Below are positions 38,284-46,250 of a stretch of DNA of 64,000 nt, piece by piece; positions within the stretch are counted from its first letter, which is position 1, and every line of letters starts with the position of its first letter. A program made the position numbers and the translations under genes. The notes below the pieces were generated by a model. The model made no database searches, had not been told where the DNA came from, and saw only the letters and a list, made by a program, of their open reading frames with translations. Source of the stretch: Ochrobactrum vermis. Its GTDB lineage: Bacteria; Pseudomonadota; Alphaproteobacteria; Rhizobiales; Rhizobiaceae. The DNA is taken from the NCBI RefSeq assembly GCF_002975205.1, contig NZ_PCOC01000002.1, forward strand, positions 1,193,001 through 1,257,000, read 5' to 3'.

Positions 38284-38742
38284 CTATTGGCAGACGTCTA
38301 TCCATTGGGCACTGACGAGTTCAGCCATTTTGTGCGGAGCAATGCGCACGGCACTGTTGGTGGCTCCGGCCGCAGGTACGACTTCCTCGAAATTCTTCAG
38401 CGATATATCGCAATAGACGGGCAGGGCCCTCGGCAGACCGAACGGGCAAACGCCTCCTACCGGGTGGCTGGTTTCTGCAAGAACAGTCTCGGCATCCAGC
38501 ATGCGCGGCTTGGTTCCAAACTGATCCTTGAACTTGCGATTATCGATGCGGGCGTCTCCACGGGTAACGACGAGAATGGTCCGATCCTTGGCAGAAAAGG
38601 AAAGTGTTTTGGCAATCTGCCCCGGTTCCACGCCATGCGCTTCGGCGGCTAGAATAACAGTGGCAGTACTGGTCGGCAGCTCAATTACTTTGATTTCGGG
38701 CGCCTTGGCTGCAAAAAAGGCCTTAACGGAATCCAGACTCAT
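38284..38742 (-). CDS. YbaK/EbsC-family aminoacyl-tRNA deacylase
   Basis: A 152-residue YbaK-fold protein (MSLDSVKAFFAAKAPEIKVIELPTST at the start, VGGVCPFGLPRALPVYCD later). Family members hydrolyse mischarged tRNAs such as Cys-tRNAPro. The family start is internal to the longest frame. It is in the same direction as rirA but separated by 342 bp. Confidence 0.85.
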   Translation of the reverse strand: MSLDSVKAFFAAKAPEIKVIELPTSTATVILAAEAHGVEPGQIAKTLSFSAKDRTILVVTRGDARIDNRKFKDQFGTKPRMLDAETVLAETSHPVGGVCPFGLPRALPVYCDISLKNFEEVVPAAGATNSAVRIAPHKMAELVSAQWIDVCQ

Positions 38743-38915
38743 AGCTTCCCTTCTTCTTATTTTGATTATTAAACTCAAGTTTAAGCCGCAACGAGCCAAA
38801 GAACAAGCCTGGTCGTTTCCTTGCGGCATTTTGGCATTGAGTTTCTATCAGATCGAAGTCTCGATCTGCAATAATCTCAAAAGAGAATGGACGGAAGATA
38901 AGCGAGGCGGCCTTG

Positions 38916-38952
38916 GCTCATAACACAGCAGCCGCTGCCCTGTGTTATGAGC
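38916..38952 (-). terminator. Hairpin downstream of the DUF2171 gene
   Basis: A perfect 12-bp inverted repeat (gctcataacaca / tgtgttatgagc) with a 13-base loop lies 18 bp past the DUF2171 stop on the minus strand. No T-run is seen. Confidence 0.55.
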
Positions 38953-38969
38953 AGGCTCTTGGGCCGATG

Positions 38970-39224
38970 TTAGAGATCTACCGGGCGACCCGAAGCTTCT
39001 TCTTCCAGGGTTACTGCCACGTCGGCATTGGCTGACAATCTTACCTTGTTACCTTCGATGTCGGCAACAAAGCCGAGCTCTATATAGTGATGATGATTAC
39101 TATGCATTCCGGAATTATCGGTCTTTTTCAGCTTGATACGGTTATCTTCAATGCGGTCGACCGTGCCGACATGCACGCCATCGGCTCCGATGACTTCCAT
39201 ATTCTCCCGGATTTTCTGCTGCAT
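38970..39224 (-). CDS. DUF2171 domain protein
   Basis: An 84-residue cytoplasmic protein. The short PRC-like fold is suggested by ENMEVIGADGVHVGTVDRIEDNRIKLKK and HHHYIELGFV. DUF2171 proteins have no settled function and are often seen among stress genes. Start chosen at MQQKIRENM after a GGAGGATTCCCC-like stretch. Confidence 0.8.
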   Translation of the reverse strand: MQQKIRENMEVIGADGVHVGTVDRIEDNRIKLKKTDNSGMHSNHHHYIELGFVADIEGNKVRLSANADVAVTLEEEASGRPVDL

Positions 39225-39547
39225 GGGGAATCCTCCGTGTTGAATGATGCCGCAAGGGCAATCTGCGATTAAGGCTGCATGAGGGAACTTAGCGCGCTTT
39301 CTGCAGCCGCCCATGGCTGCAACATTGAAAGTTTTGTTCTTGGGGCTGGATCGAACTTTTGGATTGGGTGCCTAACACTGACTTTCTCCTCCGGTGTTCA
39401 GAATGCTGGCAAATGGAACAGTGCACGTTGACGCGACAAGAAAAGCTGCTAAGAAGTCACTCGCTGAGCGATTGGGCGCAAATCGGTAGCTTGCTGCGAT
39501 TTGGTGCTTTTCCAAACTTTGGAAAAGCATAAATAAAACAGTTGCCT
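39225..39547. other. Intergenic region before tRNA-Ser
   Basis: A 323-bp spacer with no credible gene. Near its right end is a perfect 25-bp palindrome, listed separately. It must carry the promoters of the DUF2171 gene and of the tRNA. Confidence 0.5.
39505..39529. repeat. Perfect inverted repeat just upstream of tRNA-Ser
   Basis: Arms tgcttttccaaa and tttggaaaagca are perfectly complementary across a single base. It ends 18 bp before the tRNA. It could be an operator, or a cruciform or terminator-like element. Confidence 0.7.
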
Positions 39548-39637
39548 GGAGGGGTGGCCGAGCGGTTTAAGGCACCGGTCTTGAAAACCGGCGTGCAGGA
39601 GACTGTACCGTGGGTTCGAATCCCACCCCCTCCGCCA
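39548..39637 (+). tRNA. tRNA-Ser(UGA)
   Basis: A 90-base class II tRNA. The acceptor stem pairs ggagggg with cccctcc, the anticodon loop is cttgaaa (anticodon TGA), an extended variable arm is present, the T arm reads gggttcgaatccc, and CCA is encoded. It reads UCA and wobble serine codons. Confidence 0.97.
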
Positions 39638-40143
39638 TTGATTTCCATGGAATTTTCACAAAAGTTGATGAGTTCCAAGGTCCTAGAGCAAACTTTGTAC
39701 GCCCCTCAACTATTCGCGCATCAATTCGTGTTTCCAGGTCGTCCACATATTTGCAGCGGTTGAAGTGAACATATGCTTTGTGAAAACAAACCAAAAATCT
39801 CACAATGTTCCATTGGTGTTAATTCCAATAATTATCATGAACATTATCACTATTATGGCCGCAAACAGCACAAAATATTGGATAAAAGAGAATGTATCAA
39901 TATCCATATTCTTAAATCCTAAAATATTATATAAATAAAGAATATCATATAACTTGTTATATTTACATTAAAATGAGCTATACAATTTTGTATCGTTTTT
40001 TGATTGATATAGGTGAAATTAATTTCAGTAAAAACTCGGAATTATCTGGTGGTTATCTTACTAGTGCTCGCAGTTCTGGAGGTCGTGTACGAATGACGTA
40101 GGCAACACAGGGTAAGAACCGGGAATGAACGCACGTGCACCGC
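39638..40143. other. AT-rich islet after tRNA-Ser
   Basis: A 506-bp stretch, strikingly AT-rich from about 39780 to 40050 against a GC-rich background. The only plausible gene is a 35-codon frame on the minus strand. The position behind a tRNA gene suggests remains of an integrated element, but no integrase or repeated tRNA end was found. Confidence 0.5.
39800..39907 (-). CDS. Possible 35-residue single-helix membrane peptide
   Basis: An ATG frame encodes MDIDTFSFIQY followed by about 18 hydrophobic residues (FVLFAAIIVIMFMIIIG) and the tail INTNGTL. AGGA lies 9 bases before the ATG. Composition matches the AT-rich islet. It resembles small single-pass membrane proteins in shape, but no family is recognised and it could be a chance frame. 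Confidence 0.4.
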   Translation of the reverse strand: MDIDTFSFIQYFVLFAAIIVIMFMIIIGINTNGTL

Positions 40144-40572
40144 CTACGACGCTTCTTCTTCGATAGCATTTTGTGCGACTTGTTCGATGCCGCCATTGAA
40201 ACGTTCTGCGGCAAGCAATCCGAGCCATACGGCGATGAGGCAAAGCACGACAGAAAAGCCAATATTGAACAAGGCTTTGCCCGGTTGCCCGGCACGCAGA
40301 AGGTCCATTGTCTGCAGGCTGAAAGAGGAGAAAGTGGTAAAGCCACCACAGATCCCAACCATGAATGCAATGCGCCAGACTTCCGGTACGGGAAAGCGGC
40401 CTTGTTCCAGCGTCAAGGCACCGAAAAAAGAGATTGCAAAAGAACCGACAATATTGATGACAATAGTGCCCCAGGGAAGTTCGCGGCTTATCGGCAACAT
40501 CAGCAGGGCTAGCCAGTATCGCGCGACGCTTCCGATTGCTCCTCCGAGCGCCACCATGAGGGTTGCTTGCAT
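40144..40572 (-). CDS. crcB: Fluoride efflux channel CrcB/Fluc
   Basis: A 142-residue four-helix membrane protein. [14 protein letters not shown] at the N-terminus, [16 protein letters not shown] and [13 protein letters not shown] are Fluc signatures. Dimers export fluoride. The start [11 protein letters not shown] is used. It lies behind a fluoride riboswitch and a clear promoter, so regulation by fluoride is strongly suggested. Confidence 0.95.
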   Translation of the reverse strand: MQATLMVALGGAIGSVARYWLALLMLPISRELPWGTIVINIVGSFAISFFGALTLEQGRFPVPEVWRIAFMVGICGGFTTFSSFSLQTMDLLRAGQPGKALFNIGFSVVLCLIAVWLGLLAAERFNGGIEQVAQNAIEEEAS

Positions 40573-40684
40573 TGTTCTGTGTCCATTCAATAATGGATTG
40601 AGGCTTCGACCGGTGACTTCTGAAAGCTTGATATAGAATCTCGCATCAAGAGGTCTTGCGACGCACTCTTCTCCTGTTTCAATT

Positions 40685-40741
40685 CAAGCAGGAGTCATCA
40701 GCCAATTGCTGGCAGTTTCGGGAGAACCCCATTCCCATCAT
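40685..40741 (-). ncRNA. Fluoride riboswitch (crcB motif)
   Basis: On the minus strand the leader reads gggaatggggttctccc, gaaactgcc, a short loop, then ggctgatgactcctgc. This follows the crcB motif in order: first hairpin, AAACTGCC, GGC-TGATG and the CTCCT end, close to the Pseudomonas syringae example. It ends about 110 bases before crcB. Confidence 0.88.
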
Positions 40742-40762
40742 GCGCGGCGAAAGCCATTATCG

Positions 40763-40792
40763 TTTATACTGAAAAGTAAGGTTGCCCGTCAA
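40763..40792 (-). promoter_or_regulatory. Sigma-70-type promoter of the crcB riboswitch
   Basis: Minus strand: TTGACG (40792-40787), an 18-bp spacer and TATAAA (40768-40763). Transcription would begin near 40756, just before the riboswitch. Confidence 0.7.
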
Positions 40793-40838
40793 TCTGGTGA
40801 ACGCGGATGCAACGCCGTTGCTGATCACAAACCGGTAA

Positions 40839-41351
40839 TCAGTTGAGCGCACCGCTCTTGTGGCGCCCGAGCCGACGTCTTGCCGCGTCGTTTACCCTGT
40901 AAATGAACGAGGCAGGCGCTGGCAAAGTGCGTCGCATGAAAGCGACCTTGCGCAGATAGGTGTCGATTTTCCAGATTGCCCATGTACCGCCACGGAAATA
41001 GGCGACGTCGCCAGCTCGTAAAGTGCGCGTGCCGCCATCTGCATCGGTGACATGGACTTCGCCTTCCAGAATATAGACGGTTTCATCCCAGCCGAAATAC
41101 CAGCGGAACGTGCCAGCAGTGCAATCCCAAATGGCTGTATAAGCTGCACGGTCATTGCTTGCCGATTGCTCGCAGGAGCGCGCCTGCGGATTACCGTCCA
41201 GCACCCAGTCGGGATTGATAGGTGCGGATTTGAGTGTCATCTCCGTGGCATTGTCGGAAACCACAGCCGGTCCCCTGGGCGCAACGAAGGCTCTCGGCAT
41301 CGTTCGCGCAACAGCGAGAACGGCGCTTGCTAGCATGAATTTCCAAGCCAT
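40839..41351 (-). CDS. Cupin-domain protein with signal-like N-terminus
   Basis: A 170-residue protein. A short hydrophobic start (MAWKFMLASAVLAVARTMP) is followed by a cupin of the DUF861/EutQ-like type (TAGTFRWYFGWDETVYILEGEVHVTDADG, LRAGDVAYFRGG). The start follows GGGGGAAA. It ends just upstream of the crcB promoter, on the same strand; whether it is functionally linked to fluoride is unknown. Confidence 0.75.
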   Translation of the reverse strand: MAWKFMLASAVLAVARTMPRAFVAPRGPAVVSDNATEMTLKSAPINPDWVLDGNPQARSCEQSASNDRAAYTAIWDCTAGTFRWYFGWDETVYILEGEVHVTDADGGTRTLRAGDVAYFRGGTWAIWKIDTYLRKVAFMRRTLPAPASFIYRVNDAARRRLGRHKSGALN

Positions 41352-41476
41352 GATTTCCCCCCGATTGGCAATCGTATTTCTGAATAACGGCAATTCGTCA
41401 GAAATGCGTTAAAGCGCGGGGAGAAATCGCGCTTTCCATGCAACTGTTGCAGTACTTCGAGCCCGATACGACAGTA

Positions 41477-41929
41477 TCAAGCAGCGACTATACTATCACT
41501 GCTGGCAGGCAGTTCGAAGAGCCGAGCGCCGTTATCTGTTCCCATTTCCTTATAGCCGATGATCTTGAACCATTTCACGATATCGGACCGGTCGAGCCAG
41601 CTTCGCGAATGGACGGGCAGGTCGCCCGCCAAGGCTTGAATCTGCCGGATATGCTGTTTGCAGAAGCGGACCGTATTTCGGTTGAAGAACGCTTCCTTCG
41701 CCGCAAAAAGCGTATCCGTGGCGCCGTTTGCCTCATGCCAAGCGATGATTGCGACCACTTTGTCGTTCTGCAGCAGAGCATGCGCCCGGCCTTCCCGCAG
41801 GTTCATCATCAGGTTGTCATAGGCAGCCTTGGTATCCTTACCGGCCGCGATATACTCTATCGCCATACGCCTCGAAAGGTCGTGAAAAACGCTTTCAAGA
41901 TCACCGACAGTCGCTGTACGTGCTTTCAT
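41477..41929 (-). CDS. GNAT-like hypothetical protein
   Basis: A 150-residue protein that looks like a diverged acetyltransferase: an N-terminal MKARTATVGDLESVFHDLS segment, a middle ALLQNDKVVAIIAWHE strand pair and a C-terminal FKIIGYKEMGTDNG. The acetyl-CoA loop is not clear, so activity is uncertain. No neighbours suggest a role. Confidence 0.6.
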   Translation of the reverse strand: MKARTATVGDLESVFHDLSRRMAIEYIAAGKDTKAAYDNLMMNLREGRAHALLQNDKVVAIIAWHEANGATDTLFAAKEAFFNRNTVRFCKQHIRQIQALAGDLPVHSRSWLDRSDIVKWFKIIGYKEMGTDNGARLFELPASSDSIVAA

Positions 41930-42365
41930 TTTTCTGACCTCCCTTCACTTCGCATTCGTCGTGGAAACACGACGGCACCATATTGGCCACTTCTGGCCAT
42001 CGCTTTCAACGCGAAAAGCCCGTGTCGGTTCCGCTCAGTCGAAGCAAGTTCCGCTATAACTATGAGGCAGGGCGGCAAGAGCAGTGAATGTCCGTCGGTT
42101 GAAACCTGTGTTCACGTGATTGTGAGATCAGCGTGCAACGAGATTTTATTCAGCACGATTTTGGACATTTACCGGGCTTTTCAGATTCCATCAGGGCGCT
42201 AGTTTTACAGTGAATCTCGGTTGGTTTTGCACAACTAGGGTACAAGATATTTGAACTATTCTGGAGGTGTGTGTATCCAACGTATATGTTTCTCATCTGC
42301 GCATCGTGGATTTTTCTCGGAAACACCTCAAAAAGTCTTACCCACCTAATCGGCAGGAAACGACA
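41930..42365. promoter_or_regulatory. Upstream region of the gluconate dehydrogenase operon
   Basis: A 436-bp divergent spacer. No gene and no recognisable operator were seen; the operon promoter must lie in the right half. Confidence 0.35.
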
Positions 42366-43067
42366 ATGACCGACCTTCCCGGATATCCAAGTCGGCGTAG
42401 TTTTCTGAAAGCTTCCGCAGTAAGTGTGATGCTTTCGGGACTCGCTGTTTCGGCAAAAGCGGAACCCCAAACGCCTCCGGTTCCTCTTGAACAATATGAA
42501 CGCCAGTATTTTAACGAGGTCGAATGGGCTTTCATTCTGGCCGCAACGGCGAGACTGATCCCGTCTGACGGTGATGGCCCTGGTGCTATCGAAGCCCGTG
42601 TTCCCGTGTTCATCGATCTCCAGCTTGCCGGCGATTTCGGTCGCGCGGACGATTGGTACATGGTCGGCCCTCACGATGCTTCTGCCGATCCGACCCGCGG
42701 CTGGCAAACGCCGCTCAATCCGGCGCAGATCTACCGTCAGGGCATTCCTGCCTTCAATGCATGGTGTGAACAGAAGCACGGTACAGCCTTTTCCGCACTG
42801 ACGGCGGAACAGCAGGATGCGGCGCTGACTTCGCTGCAAAAAGGGGAGGTGGGTCTGCAGCCTGAACTGCGCGACTTCTTCACGCTCCTCTTGCAGAACA
42901 CCAAGGAAGGCTATTTCGCTGATCCGATGTATGGCGGCAATCACGGCATGCAGGCGTGGAGTTATATCGGTTTCCCCGGTGCGCGCGGCAGCTACAAGGA
43001 ATGGGTCGAACGCTACAACGTTCGTTATCCGCTGGGCCCGATTTCGATCAAGGGCGAGAGGGCTTAA
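42366..43067 (+). CDS. Gluconate 2-dehydrogenase subunit 3 (gamma) family protein
   Basis: A 233-residue exported protein with a twin-arginine signal (SRRSFLKASAVSVMLSGLAVSAKA). It matches the small subunit of membrane-bound FAD sugar and gluconate dehydrogenases, needed to fold and export the flavoprotein by Tat. ATG 42366 is the family start. The flavoprotein gene begins 2 bp after its stop. Confidence 0.88.
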   Translation: MTDLPGYPSRRSFLKASAVSVMLSGLAVSAKAEPQTPPVPLEQYERQYFNEVEWAFILAATARLIPSDGDGPGAIEARVPVFIDLQLAGDFGRADDWYMVGPHDASADPTRGWQTPLNPAQIYRQGIPAFNAWCEQKHGTAFSALTAEQQDAALTSLQKGEVGLQPELRDFFTLLLQNTKEGYFADPMYGGNHGMQAWSYIGFPGARGSYKEWVERYNVRYPLGPISIKGERA

Positions 43068-43069
43068 CA

Positions 43070-44839
43070 ATGGCACGTCAGGAAAAGAAAAAAGACGTGG
43101 TCGTGGTCGGCCTCGGCTGGACCGGGGCCATTCTGGCTATGGAGCTGGCGCAGGACGGGCTTGAAATCGTTGCGCTTGAGCGCGGGCGCGATCAGAACAC
43201 CGTTCCCGATTTCCAATATCCGAATATGATCGACGAGCTGAAATATGGCGTGCGCCTGAAATTGATGCAACGCGCCAGCCAGCAGACGGTCACGATCCGG
43301 CGCAACGAGAACGAAATTGCGTTGCCTTATCGCAGCTTTGGTTCGTTTCTGCCCGGCAACGGTGTCGGTGGTGCGGGCACGCACTGGAACGGCCTGAACT
43401 GGCGTCCTCAGCCGGAAGAACTGCGCCTGCGTTCTTACGTCAAGGAACGCTGGGGCGAGCAGATTATCCCTGAAGATATGCTTCTGGGCGATTATCCGAT
43501 CCATTATGACGAGCTGGAACCGTTCTTTGACCGTTTCGAGCGTATCGCTGGCATTTCCGGCAAGGCAGGCAATCTCAAGGGAAAGACTGCCGAAGGCGGC
43601 AATCCGTTTGAGGGATGGCGTTCGAACGATTATCCAATGCCGCCGATGCACACGACCTGGGACGGGCGGAAATTTGCCGATGCCGCTCAGGGGATGGGGT
43701 ATCATCCGTTCCCGTCGCCGGGCGGCATTGCCTCGACCGCCTATGTCAACGAGTACGGCATGCAGATGGGGCCGTGCAATCATTGTGGCTTCTGCGAGCG
43801 CTTTGGCTGCTACCAATATTCCAAGTCTTCGCCACAAACGGCAATTCTCGATGCGCTGAAGCGTATGCCTAATTTCTCCTATCGCACGGAGTCGGAAGTT
43901 CTGCGCGTCGAAATGGCGCCGGACGGCAAGACGGCCACCGGCGTGACCTATTTCGACGAGGCGACGCAAGAAGAAGTCTTCCAGCCAGCGGATATCGTCA
44001 TTCTCGCCTCCTTTTCGCTTAACAACGTGCATCTGGCGCTGCTTTCCGGGATCGGTCAGCCTTACGATCCGGCGACCGGCGAGGGTGTTACCGGGCGTAA
44101 CTACGCCTATCAGATGAATGGCGGTGTGACGCTCTTCTTCAAGGATGAAGAGTTCAATCCGTTCATCGGCACGGGCGCAAACGGCATGTGCATAGATGAC
44201 TTCGGTGTTAACCAGATTGATTTCGGACGGGAAGGCTTCATTGGTGGTTCATACTGGCGCTCGGGCCAGACCAACGGCCAGCCAATCCGTAGCATGCCGC
44301 TGCCGTCCGGTACGCCGGGTTGGGGCGGGGCGTGGAAAAAGGCCATTGCCGAATGGTACGGCCACGCCATGTCCATCGGCAGCCATGGTTCCCATATGTC
44401 TTACAAGACGAACCATCTCGATCTGGACCCGACCTACAAGGACCGTCACGGTCGCCCGCTCATGCGCATGACCTTCAACTGGAATCCGAACGATATCCGG
44501 ATGACCCAGTACATGAGGACCAAGATGGAAGAGCTGGCCAAGACGATGAAACCGGATCTGATGCAGTCGTCCTTCAAGAAGGAGGGTGCACAATATGACG
44601 TGCGCCCATACCAGACGACACATAATACCGGCGGCCATATCATGTCGGAGAATCCGCGTGAGGGCGTGGTCAACCGCTATTCGCAGGCATGGGACAAGCA
44701 CAATGTGTTCATGACTGGTGCGGGTAATTTCGTGCAGAACACGCAGTACAATCCGACAGGTCTGCTCGGTGGGCTTGCCTATTCGACTGCTCACGCGATC
44801 CGCACGCAATATCTGTCCAATCCGCGTCCGCTGATCTGA
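43070..44839 (+). CDS. Gluconate 2-dehydrogenase-type flavoprotein, GMC oxidoreductase
   Basis: A 589-residue GMC protein. The FAD fold is at the N-terminus (VVVGLGWTGAILAMEL), GNGVGGAGTHWNG follows, and a cysteine cluster C236-x2-C239-x2-C242-x4-C247 (CNHCGFCERFGC) resembles the 3Fe-4S site of FAD glucose dehydrogenase. His/Asn residues of the active site lie near the C-terminus (TTHNTGG, NPTGLLGG). It oxidises a sugar or sugar acid in the periplasm; gluconate is a guess from family naming. Confidence 0.88.
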   Translation: MARQEKKKDVVVVGLGWTGAILAMELAQDGLEIVALERGRDQNTVPDFQYPNMIDELKYGVRLKLMQRASQQTVTIRRNENEIALPYRSFGSFLPGNGVGGAGTHWNGLNWRPQPEELRLRSYVKERWGEQIIPEDMLLGDYPIHYDELEPFFDRFERIAGISGKAGNLKGKTAEGGNPFEGWRSNDYPMPPMHTTWDGRKFADAAQGMGYHPFPSPGGIASTAYVNEYGMQMGPCNHCGFCERFGCYQYSKSSPQTAILDALKRMPNFSYRTESEVLRVEMAPDGKTATGVTYFDEATQEEVFQPADIVILASFSLNNVHLALLSGIGQPYDPATGEGVTGRNYAYQMNGGVTLFFKDEEFNPFIGTGANGMCIDDFGVNQIDFGREGFIGGSYWRSGQTNGQPIRSMPLPSGTPGWGGAWKKAIAEWYGHAMSIGSHGSHMSYKTNHLDLDPTYKDRHGRPLMRMTFNWNPNDIRMTQYMRTKMEELAKTMKPDLMQSSFKKEGAQYDVRPYQTTHNTGGHIMSENPREGVVNRYSQAWDKHNVFMTGAGNFVQNTQYNPTGLLGGLAYSTAHAIRTQYLSNPRPLI

Positions 44840-44850
44840 GGAGAATGGTG

Positions 44851-46203
44851 ATGAAAACTTTTCTTCGCATAATCGGCGCTCTGGGCGTCATCGGGATTGT
44901 CGCGCTGCTGGCCTTCATCTTCGTGCCGGTACAACTGACCAAACCGACGAAAGAACTGGCTGCAGACTGGAAGCCCGCCGAAGGGCAGGGCCAATATGTC
45001 ATGTATGCCTCCGACTGCATGGCCTGCCATACGGCAGAGGGTGGCAAGCCTTTTGCGGGTGGACGCCCGATTGCAAGCCCGATGGGGACAATCTGGACGA
45101 CCAACATCACGCCTGACAAGGAAAGCGGCATTGGAAACTGGACGCTCGATCAGTTCCGTGCTGCTCTCTATGACGGCATTCGTGCCGATGGCTCGCATCT
45201 CTATCCGGCAATGCCTTACGAAAACTATCGCAAACTGACAGAGGAAGATGTCCGCGCGCTGTATGATTATTTCATGCATCAGGTAGAGCCAGTGAACAAT
45301 GTGGTTCAGGAAACCAAGCTCGGCTTTCCGTTTAACATGCGTTTCGGCATTCGTGCCTGGAACTGGCTGGCTCTCGGTCAGGAGGCGGGCTTCAAGGCCG
45401 CTGGCAAGTCGGAAGCCCAGGATCGAGGTCAGTATCTGGTGGAAGGACCGGCTCACTGCGCCGCCTGCCACAGCCCGCGCAATCCTCTCATGGCGCAGAG
45501 CGGCACGCAGATCGGTGACAAGGACTTCCTTACCGGTGGCGTTGTCGATGGCTGGAATGCACCGTCACTGCGTGGCGCTAACTCCGCTCCGCAGAAATGG
45601 TCCATTGAGGAACTGGCCACTTATCTCGCAACGGGTCGCAACTCCTACTCCACGGCCAACGGTGAAATGGGTCTCGCGGTCGAGCACTCGCTGCAGCATC
45701 TCACAGATGCCGACAATCTGGCTATTGCTGCCTTCCTGAAGGGGATCGACGGAGCGGCTGTCGAAGTGCCGCAGAGCTTTGCTTCAAAGGCATCGATGGC
45801 GCTGCCAGCAGCTCCGGCAGATGCTGCCGGTGAAGAAACGGCAAAGATGTTGACGGAAGCTTCTCCGGATATGCCCCTTGGCGCGCGCCTCTATATCGAC
45901 AACTGTGCCGCCTGCCATTTCGTGACGGGCAAGGGGGCGCCGGGAATCTTCCCTGAGCTTGCCGGTAATGATCTTGTGACAGGTTCGGAAACGAAGCCAC
46001 TGATCTCGATCATCCTGCACGGTGCAGAGGTCCCGTCCACGGCGAAGCGTCCAATGCGTCTGGTGATGCAGGGCTATGCTGACCGTCTGTCGGACGACGA
46101 AGTTGGCGAACTGGCCACATTCGTCCGTTCTGCATGGGGTAACAGCGCTGGACCGGTGAAGGCGGCAGACGTCGCAGCGGTCCGCAACAGCCAGGCTCAC
46201 TGA
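44851..46203 (+). CDS. Triheme cytochrome c subunit of the dehydrogenase
   Basis: A 450-residue membrane-anchored cytochrome. The N-terminal helix is followed by three CxxCH sites (CMACH at residue 56, CAACH at about 203 and 352). It passes electrons from the flavoprotein to ubiquinone or a terminal oxidase. ATG 44851 is preferred to 44845 because GAGGAG lies 7 bases before it. Confidence 0.92.
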   Translation: MKTFLRIIGALGVIGIVALLAFIFVPVQLTKPTKELAADWKPAEGQGQYVMYASDCMACHTAEGGKPFAGGRPIASPMGTIWTTNITPDKESGIGNWTLDQFRAALYDGIRADGSHLYPAMPYENYRKLTEEDVRALYDYFMHQVEPVNNVVQETKLGFPFNMRFGIRAWNWLALGQEAGFKAAGKSEAQDRGQYLVEGPAHCAACHSPRNPLMAQSGTQIGDKDFLTGGVVDGWNAPSLRGANSAPQKWSIEELATYLATGRNSYSTANGEMGLAVEHSLQHLTDADNLAIAAFLKGIDGAAVEVPQSFASKASMALPAAPADAAGEETAKMLTEASPDMPLGARLYIDNCAACHFVTGKGAPGIFPELAGNDLVTGSETKPLISIILHGAEVPSTAKRPMRLVMQGYADRLSDDEVGELATFVRSAWGNSAGPVKAADVAAVRNSQAH

Positions 46204-46210
46204 CAATAAA

Positions 46211-46240
46211 AACGGCGGAACGAGAGTTCCGCCGTTTTTC
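46211..46240. terminator. Bidirectional terminator after the cytochrome gene
   Basis: An 11-bp stem (aacggcggaac / gttccgccgtt) with a 4-base loop, with A-run and T-run flanks, lies between convergent operon and araC-type genes. Confidence 0.9.
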
Positions 46241-46250
46241 TTTATGCGAT

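Noticed and set aside
39457..39803. Minus-strand frames reading IRTHGTVSCTPVFKTGALNRS and GVGFEPTVQSPARRFSRP over tRNA-Ser
   Set aside because: These are well-known false proteins made by translating the antisense of a serine tRNA; the tRNA explains the conservation.
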